A stretch of DNA of 48,511 bases from assembly GCF_902158555.1 (NCBI RefSeq), contig NZ_CABGGS010000011.1, positions 1 through 48,511 on the forward strand, read 5' to 3'. Origin of the DNA: Klebsiella spallanzanii. GTDB lineage: Bacteria > Pseudomonadota > Gammaproteobacteria > Enterobacterales > Enterobacteriaceae. Of this stretch, positions 1 to 8,695 are shown in pieces. How positions within the stretch are numbered: position 1 is the first letter of the stretch; the number at the start of each line of letters is the position of its first letter. The notes under the pieces were generated by a model that was given only the letters and a program-made list of their open reading frames with translations, made no database searches and had not been told where the DNA came from. The translations under genes were made by a program, and so were the position numbers.

Positions 1-443
1 GGGCTGGTGGTGTAACTCAGGGTGCCCTGGGCATGGGCGCCGTGACTGCGCACCGCCTGCAGGGCCGCCTTCATATTGCGCGGGTCGTTCATGGCGTCGA
101 AGACGCGGAACACGTCCATGCCGTTTTTGACGGCACGCTCAGTGAAGCGCTCCACCACGTCATCGGCGTAGTGGCGGTAGCCGAGCAGATTCTGGCCGCG
201 CAGCAGCATCTGCAGGGGGGTCTTCGGCATGGCCTTTTTGAGTTCGCGCAGGCGGACCCACGGGTCTTCGCCGAGAAAGCGGATGCAGGCGTCAAAGGTG
301 GCGCCGCCCCAGCATTCGAGGGAGCCGTAGCCCACGTCGTCGAGCTGAGCGGCAATCGGCAGCATATCGTCAAGGCGCAGGCGGGTGGCGAACAGGGACT
401 GGTGGGCGTCGCGCAGGACGACATCGGTAATGGCAACGGTCAT
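1..443 (-). CDS. oadA: Oxaloacetate decarboxylase alpha subunit, N-terminal part (cut by window edge)
   Basis: This is the carboxyltransferase subunit of the sodium-pumping oxaloacetate decarboxylase, which transfers the carboxyl group of oxaloacetate to biotin and leaves pyruvate. Translating the reverse strand from the ATG at 443 gives 147 codons without a stop, running off the window edge. The start reads [17 protein letters not shown]; the RDAHQS segment carries the metal-binding aspartate of this carboxyltransferase family. Further on are ECWGGATFD and [10 protein letters not shown], also typical of OadA and pyruvate carboxylase. The C-terminal biotin domain and probably oadB lie beyond position 1. 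It follows oadG by 15 bases and is the last visible gene of the citrate-lyase operon, so oxaloacetate made by CitE is the expected substrate. Confidence 0.95.
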   Translation of the reverse strand, partial: MTVAITDVVLRDAHQSLFATRLRLDDMLPIAAQLDDVGYGSLECWGGATFDACIRFLGEDPWVRLRELKKAMPKTPLQMLLRGQNLLGYRHYADDVVERFTERAVKNGMDVFRVFDAMNDPRNMKAALQAVRSHGAHAQGTLSYTTS

Positions 444-458
444 GGATTCCTCCGTGAA

Positions 459-710
459 TTAAGGGTTAAGTCGGCGATGGTGGTGGATAGCGGCGGCAAT
501 CACCGGCTTTAAGCGGGCGAAGTCGTCCGCGGGCGCGGCGGCGGCAGGTGCCGCCTTCGGTACCGGGACCGGTTCGGGGAAGAAGCGGTTGACGGCGGCG
601 GACATGCCGCGGATGGCGAAAATCAGCAGGAACAGAAACGCCAGCACGAATCCCATGCCGAGAAACATCAGGGTGAAGCCTTCACCCAGCAGTACAGTAT
701 TGTCAGTCAT
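459..710 (-). CDS. oadG: Oxaloacetate decarboxylase gamma subunit
   Basis: This 83-residue protein is the small membrane subunit that joins OadA to the sodium-pumping OadB and helps assemble the complex. It has one strongly hydrophobic span at about residues 12-35 ([21 protein letters not shown]). After it comes a proline- and alanine-rich linker and a C-terminal [12 protein letters not shown], the histidine-rich tail known from OadG, where it binds zinc. The length is normal for the family. Its ATG overlaps the stop codon of citG (ATGA), which points to translational coupling. The order citG-oadG-oadA places oxaloacetate decarboxylation directly downstream of citrate cleavage in one transcript. 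Confidence 0.93.
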   Translation of the reverse strand: MTDNTVLLGEGFTLMFLGMGFVLAFLFLLIFAIRGMSAAVNRFFPEPVPVPKAAPAAAAPADDFARLKPVIAAAIHHHRRLNP

Positions 711-1633
711 TGACTCTCCTCTTCGTGAAAGTGTGAAAGAAACCAGGTCAACATCAGCAAATCAGCGCTGCCGCCGGGGCTGAGGTTGCGGGAAATACAG
801 AGATCGTCGAGCTGCTGTAATAAGGAGAGGTTCTCGGGCGAACGGATCCCTCCGACGTTGAGCAACTGCTGCGTCTGACGCTGTAGCCAGTGCAACCCTT
901 TGATGCCGCCGCGTGAGGCGACGCAGGTATCGTCGTTGCGCGACATAATGAGCAGCAGGGTATTAAGCAGCGCCAGTTCTTCGCTCAGTCCCTCTCGGCG
1001 CAGCTGACGATAGCGGGGCAGAGCGTGGTCGATGACCAGCGGGTATCCCGCCTGCGCCTCGCCGCGCGCGCCGGTCAGGCCAAAGGTAATAAACAGTCGC
1101 TGCCCGGCGGTCAGCGGCGTCAGGCCGCGAAGCTCCACCAGCTCGCGTTCAACGATGCCGTGGCAAAATTTGGCAACGGTTGCCGCCAGTGCGTTGGGGG
1201 TGAGCGGTTGCCCCAAAGCCTCGTGGCGCCCCAGCGCTGCGCAAAACAGCCCGAGCGTAAAGATGGCGCCTTTATGTGTGTTGATACCTCCCGTTGCCTG
1301 CAACATTTTCGTCTCGCAGCGCAGGCCGATGGGCTTCAGGCGAGCCAGAACGCCGTGGGTATCGAGCGCTGCGCTGGCAATTCCCTCGTCGACAAACTGA
1401 GGGAGAATACGGGTGATAGCGTTGGCGCTACGCAGAAAATCAGGCAGCGCCATATCCTGATGAGCGCCGGTATTTCTGCCGTCAACCAGGCCGGGTTTAG
1501 GCGTCAGCCGGGCTTCCGTTTGCATCGCCCGGCAGGCCAGCCGGGCGTAATAGCGGCTGCGGTAAGCCTGCGGCAGTTTTTCCTGACGCGCGATGGGCGC
1601 GCCCCAGGATTCGAGAGGCATCGTTCGCATCAT
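707..1633 (-). CDS. citG: Triphosphoribosyl-dephospho-CoA synthase
   Basis: CitG makes 2'-(5''-triphosphoribosyl)-3'-dephospho-CoA from ATP and dephospho-CoA, the precursor of the citrate lyase acyl-carrier prosthetic group. The 308-residue protein carries family segments such as [19 protein letters not shown] near residue 41 and [13 protein letters not shown]. Length fits stand-alone CitG. The start overlaps the citF stop by one base (TAATG); a second ATG lies three bases further in, and either could be used. The transferase CitX, which attaches the group to CitD, is fused to or next to CitG in some bacteria. I see no CitX domain here, so it must be encoded elsewhere if the lyase is active. 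Confidence 0.93.
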   Translation of the reverse strand: MMRTMPLESWGAPIARQEKLPQAYRSRYYARLACRAMQTEARLTPKPGLVDGRNTGAHQDMALPDFLRSANAITRILPQFVDEGIASAALDTHGVLARLKPIGLRCETKMLQATGGINTHKGAIFTLGLFCAALGRHEALGQPLTPNALAATVAKFCHGIVERELVELRGLTPLTAGQRLFITFGLTGARGEAQAGYPLVIDHALPRYRQLRREGLSEELALLNTLLLIMSRNDDTCVASRGGIKGLHWLQRQTQQLLNVGGIRSPENLSLLQQLDDLCISRNLSPGGSADLLMLTWFLSHFHEEESQ

Positions 1634-3126
1634 TAATCGCGAACCTGATAAACGACGTCGATCACCGAACCGTCCCGATAGCGCACTATGGCGATGGGTT
1701 TATCAGTGAAGGCGATCGGCTGCGGTTCGTCCGTCAGCTGGCGCGCGCGGTCGCACAACCATTCTACGGTGACGGTTTTCAGCCCGGCGGCCTGGAGACG
1801 CTTCGCCAGCTCGGGCCGCGCCGGATTGACCGCCACGCCGTGGTCGGTCACCAGCACATCCACGCTGGAGCCGGGGGTGATGCGGGTCAGTACCTTATCG
1901 ACAACGGTCGGAATGCGTCCGCGCACCAGCGGAGCGACGATTATCGACAGCGCCGAGCCCACCGCCGTGTCGCAGTGTCCACCTGATGCTCCGCGCAGCA
2001 CGCCGTCCGAGCCGGTCAGCACGTTAACGTTAAAGCCGGTGTCGATTTCCAGCGCGCTCAGCACCACCACGTCCAGTTTGTTAACCGACGCGCCTTTGGA
2101 GCTGAAGTTGGCGTATTCGTTGGCGCTGATTTCGATATGATTTGGGTTACGCGCCAGCGAGCGTGCGGCGACGCTATCAAACCCCTGTACGTCAAGCAGG
2201 CGACGGATGTAGCCCTCTTCATGCAGGCCAACGATGGTGGCGGTAATGCCGCCCAGCGCAAAATCGGCACGGATATTTTTGCGGCGCATTTTTTCGCCGA
2301 GGAAGCGGGTCACCGCCAGCGCCGCGCCGCCGGTACCGGTTTGCAGCGAGAAGCCTTCGCGGAAATATCCTGAAGCCTCAATCACCTGCGCGGCGTTCTG
2401 CGCAATTTGCAGCTCGCGCGGGTTGGAGGTCATGCGGGTCGCATCGGCACCAATTTTTTCTGCGTCACCCACGCATTCCACCTGAACCACCAGATCGACC
2501 TGATCCTGCCTGATACTCGCCGGGTGGTGCGGGTAGGGCAGGATATCTTCCGTCAGCAGGATCACCTGATCCGCGTGCTGCGCATCAACCATCGCATAGC
2601 CGAGCGAGCCGCAGGTGGCATTGCCGGTATAGCCGTTGGCGTTGCCCATGTCGTCGCAGGCCGGAACGCCGAGGAAGGCGACATCGATGTTCAGCTCACC
2701 GCTTTTCACCAGATGGGCGCGGCCGCCGTGGGAGTGAATTTGCACCGGGTTCGCCATCAGCCCGCGGGAAATCTCTTCCGCCAGCGGGCCGCGCAGCCCG
2801 GAGGTATAAACCTGGCTCACTACACCGTTGCGAATATGGCCGATCAGCGGCGCATGGCAGGCGCTCAGGGAGCTGGAGGCTAAAGTGAGATTTTTAAAAC
2901 CCATTGCCGCCAGTTGGTCCATCACCAGATTCAGCGTCAGGTCGCCGCCGCGAAAGGCGTGATGGAAGGAGATGGTCATGCCGTCGCGCAGTCCGCTGCG
3001 GCGCACGGCCTCTTCCAGCGAGGCGCAGGTTTTGGCCCGACGCTGCTGGCGCTGGGTCTGTTTGTCGGTATCGGCAAATGGCATCAGTTCACCGATGATG
3101 TGGGATAAGTCTTGAGTGTGGTTCAT
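1633..3126 (-). CDS. citF: Citrate lyase alpha subunit (citrate CoA-transferase)
   Basis: The alpha subunit exchanges the acetyl group on the acyl-carrier protein for citrate, forming citryl-ACP. The 497-residue product follows E. coli CitF closely over almost its whole length: [17 protein letters not shown] near the N-terminus, [34 protein letters not shown], then [14 protein letters not shown] and [19 protein letters not shown] chose the ATG at 3126, six codons inside the longest frame. The longer frame would start with a GTG lying in the ribosome binding site (GAGGAGT), whereas the ATG at 3126 is correctly placed after it. Seven bases separate it from citE and it overlaps citG by one base, so the subunits are probably translated together. 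Confidence 0.95.
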   Translation of the reverse strand: MNHTQDLSHIIGELMPFADTDKQTQRQQRRAKTCASLEEAVRRSGLRDGMTISFHHAFRGGDLTLNLVMDQLAAMGFKNLTLASSSLSACHAPLIGHIRNGVVSQVYTSGLRGPLAEEISRGLMANPVQIHSHGGRAHLVKSGELNIDVAFLGVPACDDMGNANGYTGNATCGSLGYAMVDAQHADQVILLTEDILPYPHHPASIRQDQVDLVVQVECVGDAEKIGADATRMTSNPRELQIAQNAAQVIEASGYFREGFSLQTGTGGAALAVTRFLGEKMRRKNIRADFALGGITATIVGLHEEGYIRRLLDVQGFDSVAARSLARNPNHIEISANEYANFSSKGASVNKLDVVVLSALEIDTGFNVNVLTGSDGVLRGASGGHCDTAVGSALSIIVAPLVRGRIPTVVDKVLTRITPGSSVDVLVTDHGVAVNPARPELAKRLQAAGLKTVTVEWLCDRARQLTDEPQPIAFTDKPIAIVRYRDGSVIDVVYQVRD

Positions 3127-3133
3127 GGCGGTA

Positions 3134-4030
3134 TTACTCCTCACGGACGCCGGAAAGTTCAGCGCGGGACAGCACCAGGTGGGCGCGAGCGATAATCGGG
3201 CTGTCGATCATCTTGCCGTTGAGAGAGACGACGCCCAGGCCTTCGCGTTCAGCGGCCTCTGCCGCTTCAACCACGCGCTTAGCGTGATCGACATCTTTTT
3301 GCGTCGGGGCGTAGAGGTTATGCAGCAAGGTAATTTGCCGCGGATTGACCAGCGATTTGCCGTCAAAGCCGAGCTGTTTGATATGCGCGGCTTCGTGCAG
3401 GAAGCCCTCTTCGTTGTTGGCGTCGCTGTAGACGGTATCAAACGCCTGGATCCCCGCCGCGCGCGCCGCCTGCAGGATGGTACAGCGGGCAAACAGCAGC
3501 TCGATGCCGTCAGCGGAGCGTTCGGTACGGATATCGCGCACGTAATCTTCCGCGCCCAGCGCGATGCCGATTAAGCGCGGCGAGGCCAGGGCGATAGCCG
3601 GAGCCTGCAGGATGCCTTTTGCCGATTCAATCGCCGCCAGCATGCCGGTGCTGCCGGGCTTGCGTCCGCATTCCAGTTCGATGCGGGCAATCTCTTTTTC
3701 CATCGCAATAACATCATCTGCGGTGTCGGTTTTCGGCAGGCGGACGATATCGACCCCGGCGCGCACCACGGCTTCCAGGTCATCGATGCCCCATTGCGAA
3801 TCCAGGGCGTTGACGCGAACGATGGTTTCGATATCGCGATAAAGCGGGTGCTGAAGAGCGTGGTAAACCAGGCGGCGGGCGGCGTCTTTTTCGCGAACGG
3901 CCACGGCGTCTTCCAGGTCGAACATCAGTGCATCAGCGGGATAGATAAACGCGTTACTCAGCATGGCGGCATTCGCGCCGGGGACGAACAGCATGCTGCG
4001 GCGCAGGCGGTTTTTACGTTCTGGCGTCAT
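3134..4030 (-). CDS. citE: Citrate lyase beta subunit (citryl-ACP lyase)
   Basis: CitE splits citryl-ACP into oxaloacetate and acetyl-ACP. The 298 residues contain the HpcH/HpaI aldolase-fold signature of this family: [14 protein letters not shown] at the N-terminus, [16 protein letters not shown] with metal-linked acidic residues, [13 protein letters not shown] and [10 protein letters not shown], then [15 protein letters not shown]. The length matches E. coli CitE (about 302). Its start shares a base with the citD stop (TAATG). Nothing looks broken. Confidence 0.95.
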   Translation of the reverse strand: MTPERKNRLRRSMLFVPGANAAMLSNAFIYPADALMFDLEDAVAVREKDAARRLVYHALQHPLYRDIETIVRVNALDSQWGIDDLEAVVRAGVDIVRLPKTDTADDVIAMEKEIARIELECGRKPGSTGMLAAIESAKGILQAPAIALASPRLIGIALGAEDYVRDIRTERSADGIELLFARCTILQAARAAGIQAFDTVYSDANNEEGFLHEAAHIKQLGFDGKSLVNPRQITLLHNLYAPTQKDVDHAKRVVEAAEAAEREGLGVVSLNGKMIDSPIIARAHLVLSRAELSGVREE

Positions 4031-4323
4031 TATTTTTCTCCCCAGGCGGTAGTCAGCGCGCCAGCGCGCATCAGAGCGGTTTCCAGACGCGCGCGCAGCA
4101 CGCAGTCCAGCGCACCTTTGTCGTCAACAATCACGACGACGCCGCGAATCATATGCTGCTGCAAGACGGCATTCAGGGTGGCGCGAATGGCGTCGCCAAA
4201 CTGTTTTTGTACCGAACTGGTGATTTCAATTTCCGGCGGTAGCTCGGGAGCCAGCGGTTCGATGCGGATCAATGCATCGCTGGACTCCAGAGTCCCGGCC
4301 ACGGCGGGGACAATCTGTTTCAT
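4030..4323 (-). CDS. citD: Citrate lyase acyl carrier protein (gamma subunit)
   Basis: CitD is the small acyl carrier that bears the phosphoribosyl-dephospho-CoA group. The 97-residue protein has [19 protein letters not shown] near the N-terminus; Ser14 in this segment aligns with the serine modified in characterised CitD. Further family features are [14 protein letters not shown] and [19 protein letters not shown]. Its start codon overlaps the stop of citC by four bases and its stop overlaps the citE start. The modification needs CitG (present just downstream) and CitX (not seen in the window). Confidence 0.95.
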   Translation of the reverse strand: MKQIVPAVAGTLESSDALIRIEPLAPELPPEIEITSSVQKQFGDAIRATLNAVLQQHMIRGVVVIVDDKGALDCVLRARLETALMRAGALTTAWGEK

Positions 4324-5378
4324 AATGCTCCTGTGGGGGTCTTGATCGTGTTCGCCAGAGCAGTGTTCTGCTGGCGTTTCAGATAACGTAGGGTGGTGTC
4401 AGGTACCAACGGGGCGACCTCGGTTAAACGATTCTGCTGTAGCAGGCGGCGGACCCGGGAGGCGGAAACGGGCGTGCCTTGCCATTGCAGCCGCGAGATC
4501 TCAACAAGTTCCAGCGGCGCGAAAGGCAGTTCTGATGTGCTTAACCAATGGCGCATATCCTGGTTATAGCGGGCGGTAATCGGGCAGAACGGTTCGTTCC
4601 CGACAATGCGGTGCGTGATACCCAATACCGGGGCGATATATTGACGAAAAAGCGTGATGTCGATTTGCGTGTAACAGCGTTCGACGAGCGCCTGCTCTTT
4701 CAGGAAATAGGCCGGAAAAGTGGCGCGTGAAATCATATATTGCGAGCCGGGATGCACCGTCAGTTTCGCGATACCCTGCGTTGCGTCACGTACCAGCGCG
4801 AGGCGGTCGGCAAACGGAAACTGGGCGGCATCTTCATTGACCAGAAACAGGTGTAGCCAGTCAAAATGGGTCGAGGCATAGCGAATAAGGTGCAGATGGC
4901 CGTTGGTGAACGGATTGGCGTTCATCACGATGGCGGCAATGCGCTTGCCGGGATTACGCCATTGCGCCAGTTGTTGTAAATAACGTGTCAGGTGCGAGCC
5001 GCTATTTTCCATTAACACCATGCAGTCAGGAATAGAAACCAGCGTGGTGAAACCGCAATGGCGAAATAGATGCTCGTTATGGCTACGGGTATAAACGAAT
5101 AATGTGCTGTTGCCGCCCTCTATGGCGATATTAATCAGTTCGGTGACCAGCTTGAGCAATACGCCCTGGCCGCGGAGCTGCGGGGAAATAGCGACGCATT
5201 TAATGATTTCGCCATCTACCCCGCCGCAGGCGACGATATTCCCCTGCTGGCGAAGTACCACAAAATTGGCAATATGAGGATCGATATCCAGATTATTAGC
5301 CTGAAGAAAATGAGCCACTTCGGCTATTTTAGTAGCGTGCTTGTGGTTCACTCTGCTCATTATCGTGGTGGCGTCCAT
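4320..5378 (-). CDS. citC: [Citrate (pro-3S)-lyase] ligase
   Basis: CitC activates citrate lyase by ATP-dependent acetylation of the thiol on the CitD prosthetic group. The 352-residue protein has the two expected parts. Residues about 1-135 look like an acetyltransferase-fold domain ([19 protein letters not shown], then [10 protein letters not shown]). From about residue 145 there is a nucleotidyltransferase domain with [19 protein letters not shown], whose TNGH is the ATP-binding motif. [12 protein letters not shown] and [15 protein letters not shown] follow, also typical. It begins 22 bases after the transporter gene and overlaps citD, so it is the first lyase gene of the operon. Confidence 0.94.
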   Translation of the reverse strand: MDATTIMSRVNHKHATKIAEVAHFLQANNLDIDPHIANFVVLRQQGNIVACGGVDGEIIKCVAISPQLRGQGVLLKLVTELINIAIEGGNSTLFVYTRSHNEHLFRHCGFTTLVSIPDCMVLMENSGSHLTRYLQQLAQWRNPGKRIAAIVMNANPFTNGHLHLIRYASTHFDWLHLFLVNEDAAQFPFADRLALVRDATQGIAKLTVHPGSQYMISRATFPAYFLKEQALVERCYTQIDITLFRQYIAPVLGITHRIVGNEPFCPITARYNQDMRHWLSTSELPFAPLELVEISRLQWQGTPVSASRVRRLLQQNRLTEVAPLVPDTTLRYLKRQQNTALANTIKTPTGAL

Positions 5379-5400
5379 TATCGACCCTCTTTTGCCTTAA

Positions 5401-6702
5401 TTAAAAAAATATCATCATGATGGCGACGCTGATAAGCGCGAAAATGACGCACATCGGCACCGCTTTAAATAAAAGCGTGGGAAACAGTTCATTACGCTCC
5501 TTGTCCTCTGAGCACGAACCCAGCAGCAAACTACCGCCAGAAGAGAACGGTGATATTGCCGTTGCCTGTGCGCCAATAACCGTGGCAGTAAATAGCACCA
5601 TGGCGTTAATACCGGTGGAGGCCGCAATTGACGGAATAATCGGGAATAGGGCCGGACAGACGACGCCGAGGGTACTGCTGAAGAATGACATCATGCCGCC
5701 GATAATCGCCAGTGCGAAGGGAACAACGGTCGCAGGCAGGCTTGAGCCTACCCAGCTCGCCAGCATATCGATGGTCCCGGCTTTGATGGCGATCTGAATC
5801 AGCATCCCGACGCCGCAGATCATGATCAGCGTGTTCCATGGCACCAGGGCAATGGCTTTTTTCTCATCGCCAAGCTTGAGGAACAGAGAGATAACGGCAA
5901 ACACAATCGAGACCAGGCCAACATCGACTCTGGCATTGATAAATTTGATGTTAGCGGAGTCCGGCATGATGAGATGCATTACCGGGAACGCCAGAACCAC
6001 CACCAGCATGGCAAAGATAAGCAGCAGGTTTAGTTTTTGTTTGCTATCGAACGCGTCCGGTTTTTCAACCTGCAATGAGCCGGTAACGCCATTATTTCCC
6101 CGGTTAGTCAGGAAGATTAACAGTAAGATAATAACTATCGGCAAGAGGAAAGAAACCAGAAAAATAGAGGACGCGTAGATAAAGGAGTTTGCGTTATAGC
6201 CTGCGCTATCGATAAGTCCGCGAAATACGACACCGCTGGCGCTGGTCATAAAATTCGCCCCGCCCAGGGCGCCATAGTTGACGGCGACGGCAGCAACCAG
6301 CTTATTCATCCCCGTTTTGCGGCACAAAAGCAGCGTCAACGGCGCGAAAAAGGCGAGAACGGTAAAGAAACCCGCCCCCAGGCTGGCGACAAAAGTAGCA
6401 GCAAAGTAAATGACCAATGGCAAAAATTTAGGGAAGTGGCGGCATAAATAAAGTAAATACATTGCCAGCTTTTCTAATGTGCCATTAATTAACGCAAAGT
6501 TATAAAAAAGTGAAACGGCAAAAATAACAAAGAAAATACTGATTGGCCATGTTTTGATAACTTCCCCGGCCTTCATATCCAGCAGGAAACAACCTATAAG
6601 GTAGGCGAATGCAATGGCGAATAAACCGGTGTTTATCTTTGTCCTGTAGCCTAATGCAATCGAGATAACAATAGAGAGTATTACTATCATGCTGATGTTC
6701 AT
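5401..6702 (-). CDS. MatC/SLC13-like carboxylate carrier of the citrate-lyase operon
   Basis: This is a 433-residue integral membrane protein with about 11-12 hydrophobic segments spread over its whole length, starting with MNISMIVILSIVISIALGY. It belongs by eye to the ion-transporter superfamily of di- and tricarboxylate carriers (MatC, SLC13-like). The two halves contain matching re-entrant-type segments, for example GAGFFTVLAFFAPLTLLL and VPWNTLIMICGVGMLIQIA, then MSFFSSTLGVVCPALFPI. It is clearly homologous to the carrier at 18040-19311, which has IPWSVLILVCGVGLLMNVV and MSFFSSGLGVVFPTLIPT at the same places. It is not CitS or CitT as I know them. Position 22 bases before citC suggests it brings in the substrate of the lyase route, citrate or a related acid. 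Base composition is more AT-rich than the cit genes. Confidence 0.8.
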   Translation of the reverse strand: MNISMIVILSIVISIALGYRTKINTGLFAIAFAYLIGCFLLDMKAGEVIKTWPISIFFVIFAVSLFYNFALINGTLEKLAMYLLYLCRHFPKFLPLVIYFAATFVASLGAGFFTVLAFFAPLTLLLCRKTGMNKLVAAVAVNYGALGGANFMTSASGVVFRGLIDSAGYNANSFIYASSIFLVSFLLPIVIILLLIFLTNRGNNGVTGSLQVEKPDAFDSKQKLNLLLIFAMLVVVLAFPVMHLIMPDSANIKFINARVDVGLVSIVFAVISLFLKLGDEKKAIALVPWNTLIMICGVGMLIQIAIKAGTIDMLASWVGSSLPATVVPFALAIIGGMMSFFSSTLGVVCPALFPIIPSIAASTGINAMVLFTATVIGAQATAISPFSSGGSLLLGSCSEDKERNELFPTLLFKAVPMCVIFALISVAIMMIFF

Positions 6703-6720
6703 GATAAGTCCTTTTACCGT

Positions 6721-6823
6721 GTTATCGGCAACGGGTAATAGCCGAATAACGGGTCTGATATCGGTTTTTATTCATATATTTTGTGAATGACAGCAATGCG
6801 CACAGTTTTATTCAAAATATATG
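6721..6823. promoter_or_regulatory. Leader with two inverted repeats between the amidohydrolase and carrier genes
   Basis: The AT-rich 162-base gap holds an imperfect inverted repeat at 6721-6750 (GTTATCGGC with GCCGAATAAC) and a second at 6773-6788 with 6810-6823 (CATATATTTTGTGAAT against ATTCAAAATATATG). They may be a regulator site or an RNA hairpin giving the carrier and cit genes their own control. No clear -35/-10 pair was found, so this is a candidate only. Confidence 0.35.
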
Positions 6824-6864
6824 TTATTGTAATGATATGTGTTGTATTGCTTTTGGGTTAATAC

Positions 6865-7659
6865 TTACCCATTAATTAACTCTGTAGCGCTCAGGCCAAA
6901 GATGTTATCGCGTTGAATATTAGTTAATTCCCAGTTATAGATTTCTTCTATTGCTTTCGTATAGGTCATACTGTCTTCGTAGCGCGTATGCGGCCAATCG
7001 CTGCCCCATAATAAGCGTTCAGGACCAAAGTGTTTTAATAGTAGTGGAACTAGCATTTTCGTATTGTCTGTCGGCTTTTCCTCACTACCGTTTCGATAAC
7101 TGGCGGAGATTTTTACCCATATTTTACCGGTTTCCGCATGCTTAAGAAGATAAACAAACCCCGGATCTTGCTCTTTTTGCACAGGCAGGCCAAAGTGGTC
7201 AATAACAATTTTTACGTCGGCGGCGAGCAGTACGCCAAGCAGAGGGACTAAATCCGCAATCGGGCGATGAAGTTCAATATGCCAGCCAAGCGCTTTAATA
7301 TTGCGCAGATGCTGCTGCCAGACCGGTGCCGTTAAATCCGGCAGATCCTGACCAATAAGATTCAAACGTACACCGATAATGCCCTGTTGTTTTAGCGCTT
7401 CCATCGCGCTTAATGGCGTATTCGGATCGATAACCGCAACGCCATAAAAACGGTCCGGCGACTGGCGAATCGCTTCCAGCATATAGCTATTATCAGTACC
7501 CAGAAAACTGGGCTGGATCAGGATCGCCTTATCGACATGATGGCGATCGAGTTGAGCAAGGTATTGCGCCGGAGTCGCATCATACTCTGGCACATAGCGA
7601 CAATGCTCTGCCAGCGGCAAACCGGTGGTAAAAACATGAGCATGAGTATCAAAATGCAT
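6865..7659 (-). CDS. Metal-independent amidohydrolase, 2-pyrone-4,6-dicarboxylate lactonase (LigI) family
   Basis: The 264-residue protein is an amidohydrolase-superfamily TIM barrel of the LigI/COG3618 group, many of which hydrolyse lactones. It starts with MHFDTHAHVF, where His6 and His8 form the HxH motif. DKAILIQPSFLGTDNSYML, GVRLNLIG, IELHRP, VIDHFGLP and LLWGSDWPHTRYED follow; Asp221 in the last segment is the expected catalytic aspartate. It is the first gene of the leftward operon and is divergent from the GntR gene, whose repeats lie between the two starts. That placement suggests a sugar-acid-like or tricarboxylic lactone as substrate, opened before the acid enters the aconitase or citrate-lyase route. 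The exact substrate cannot be told from sequence. Confidence 0.75.
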   Translation of the reverse strand: MHFDTHAHVFTTGLPLAEHCRYVPEYDATPAQYLAQLDRHHVDKAILIQPSFLGTDNSYMLEAIRQSPDRFYGVAVIDPNTPLSAMEALKQQGIIGVRLNLIGQDLPDLTAPVWQQHLRNIKALGWHIELHRPIADLVPLLGVLLAADVKIVIDHFGLPVQKEQDPGFVYLLKHAETGKIWVKISASYRNGSEEKPTDNTKMLVPLLLKHFGPERLLWGSDWPHTRYEDSMTYTKAIEEIYNWELTNIQRDNIFGLSATELING

Positions 7660-7740
7660 CTAAATTTTATCCTTTTTCAGTGAGATAACGATAAAATGAT
7701 TGTCACTGGCCCTGTGCAGAGCCAGAATGTCCAACCTTAT

Positions 7741-7782
7741 GTTGAATAGTTGACTACTCAACTTTAAGTTGACTATACAACC
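7741..7782. promoter_or_regulatory. Clustered GTTGA/TCAAC operators between amidohydrolase and GntR genes
   Basis: AGTTGACTACTCAACT (7748-7763) is a perfect inverted repeat around a 4-base centre. It is followed by GTTGACTATACAAC (7768-7781) and preceded by GTTGAATAGTTGA from 7741. HutC-type GntR regulators bind palindromes of this size, so these are probable operators for the adjacent regulator, controlling both divergent genes. The sites lie 24-57 bases before the chosen GntR start. Confidence 0.6.
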
Positions 7783-7804
7783 TGGCAAAAAGAGATACTC
7801 CAAC

Positions 7805-8530
7805 ATGGCTCACGTTTTACCGATCTACGTGCAGATCCAGGAACAGCTTCGCAGCGGCATTAAGCGGGGTGATTATCCGCCTGGCCACAAGCTGCCGTCT
7901 GAGAATGAACTGGCCCAACAGTTTTCCACCACCCGCGCCACCGTGGTTCATGCTATGCACGGCTTATTAAGCGAAGGGCTTATTGAGCGCGTGCGCGGCA
8001 AAGGAACGTTCGTCAAAACCGTGCCGATTGTCACCCGCGTCAGAAAACAAGAACTTGGCTTTTTTGAGAAAGACTTGCAGGAAAGTAATCTTTCTATTCA
8101 GTACCAGGTTTTCTTCTTTGGCGAAGTCCCGTCAACCCCGGCTTTACTGGCGCATTTACAGCTTAATCCCGGCGCGAAAATATACCGTCTCGTCCGTTTA
8201 CGCCTGATCGACGGAAAACCGCTGGCGGTCGAAATTCGCTATCTTGATGCCGAAATAGCGGCCAATATTGCCGTTGCTTCGCTGGAAACGTTGGCGTTAC
8301 AGACGCTATTTGAACAACAACTGGGCATTATTATTCATACCATTCATAACCAGGTTCGCGTTGCTCTGCCGGGGCAAGAAGTGGCAAAATTTCTGGATAT
8401 TAAACGCAGCCGACCGGTGATGGTGCGTCAACATACTTGCCTGGCAGGCGATGACAAACTGATCCTGTGGGGCGAAACCTGGTATCGCGAAGAATATGAA
8501 TTCCAGTACAGCACCTATCGGGATAAATAA
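7805..8530 (+). CDS. GntR family transcriptional regulator, HutC/UTRA type
   Basis: A 241-residue regulator with an N-terminal winged helix-turn-helix (about residues 5-70: PIYVQIQEQLRSGIKRGDY, LPSENELAQQFSTTRATV, LLSEGLIERVRGKGTFV) and a C-terminal UTRA ligand-binding domain (about 85-235: LGFFEKDLQ, IYRLVRLRLIDGKPLAVE, FLDIKRSRPVMV, LWGETWYREEYEFQ). UTRA domains sense small metabolites. I chose the ATG at 7805, preceded by AAAGAGATA. A longer frame starts at a TTG at 7769, but that codon lies inside the operator cluster. It is divergent from the amidohydrolase and convergent with the acnB-like gene, and is the likely local regulator of the citrate-lyase operon and of itself. Confidence 0.85.
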   Translation: MAHVLPIYVQIQEQLRSGIKRGDYPPGHKLPSENELAQQFSTTRATVVHAMHGLLSEGLIERVRGKGTFVKTVPIVTRVRKQELGFFEKDLQESNLSIQYQVFFFGEVPSTPALLAHLQLNPGAKIYRLVRLRLIDGKPLAVEIRYLDAEIAANIAVASLETLALQTLFEQQLGIIIHTIHNQVRVALPGQEVAKFLDIKRSRPVMVRQHTCLAGDDKLILWGETWYREEYEFQYSTYRDK

Positions 8531-8649
8531 TGTTCTGACTTGCAACGCAGGGTGCCATAATTAAGTTAATAAAACCAATGCCTTTAATAAGGCTATTAAT
8601 AAAAGAACTGCATTAATTGTTGTTTAAGATTCAGCTCAGGTGATGATTT

Positions 8650-8683
8650 GCTCGGATCATAAACGTGCATTTATGATCCGAGC
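8650..8683. terminator. Perfect 14-bp stem-loop between convergent genes
   Basis: GCTCGGATCATAAA (8650-8663) pairs perfectly with TTTATGATCCGAGC (8670-8683) over a 6-base loop. It lies between the end of the GntR gene and the end of the acnB-like gene. Neither side has a good T-run (a G-run follows on the plus strand), so it may stabilise the leftward mRNA end or act as a weak two-way terminator. Confidence 0.5.
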
Positions 8684-8695
8684 GGGGGGAATCAT

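Noticed and set aside
33..512. 159-codon open frame on the plus strand over oadA/oadG
   Set aside because: It is antisense to clearly recognised oadA and oadG and has no family resemblance; it arises from the GC-rich coding pattern.
4223..4245. GGCGGTAG resembling an ops element for RfaH
   Set aside because: It is inside citD on the strand opposite to transcription and lacks the rest of the ops consensus; it is a chance match.
6782..6804. TGTGA...CACA resembling a CRP site before the carrier gene
   Set aside because: The two halves are too far apart for the 6-base spacer of CRP sites.
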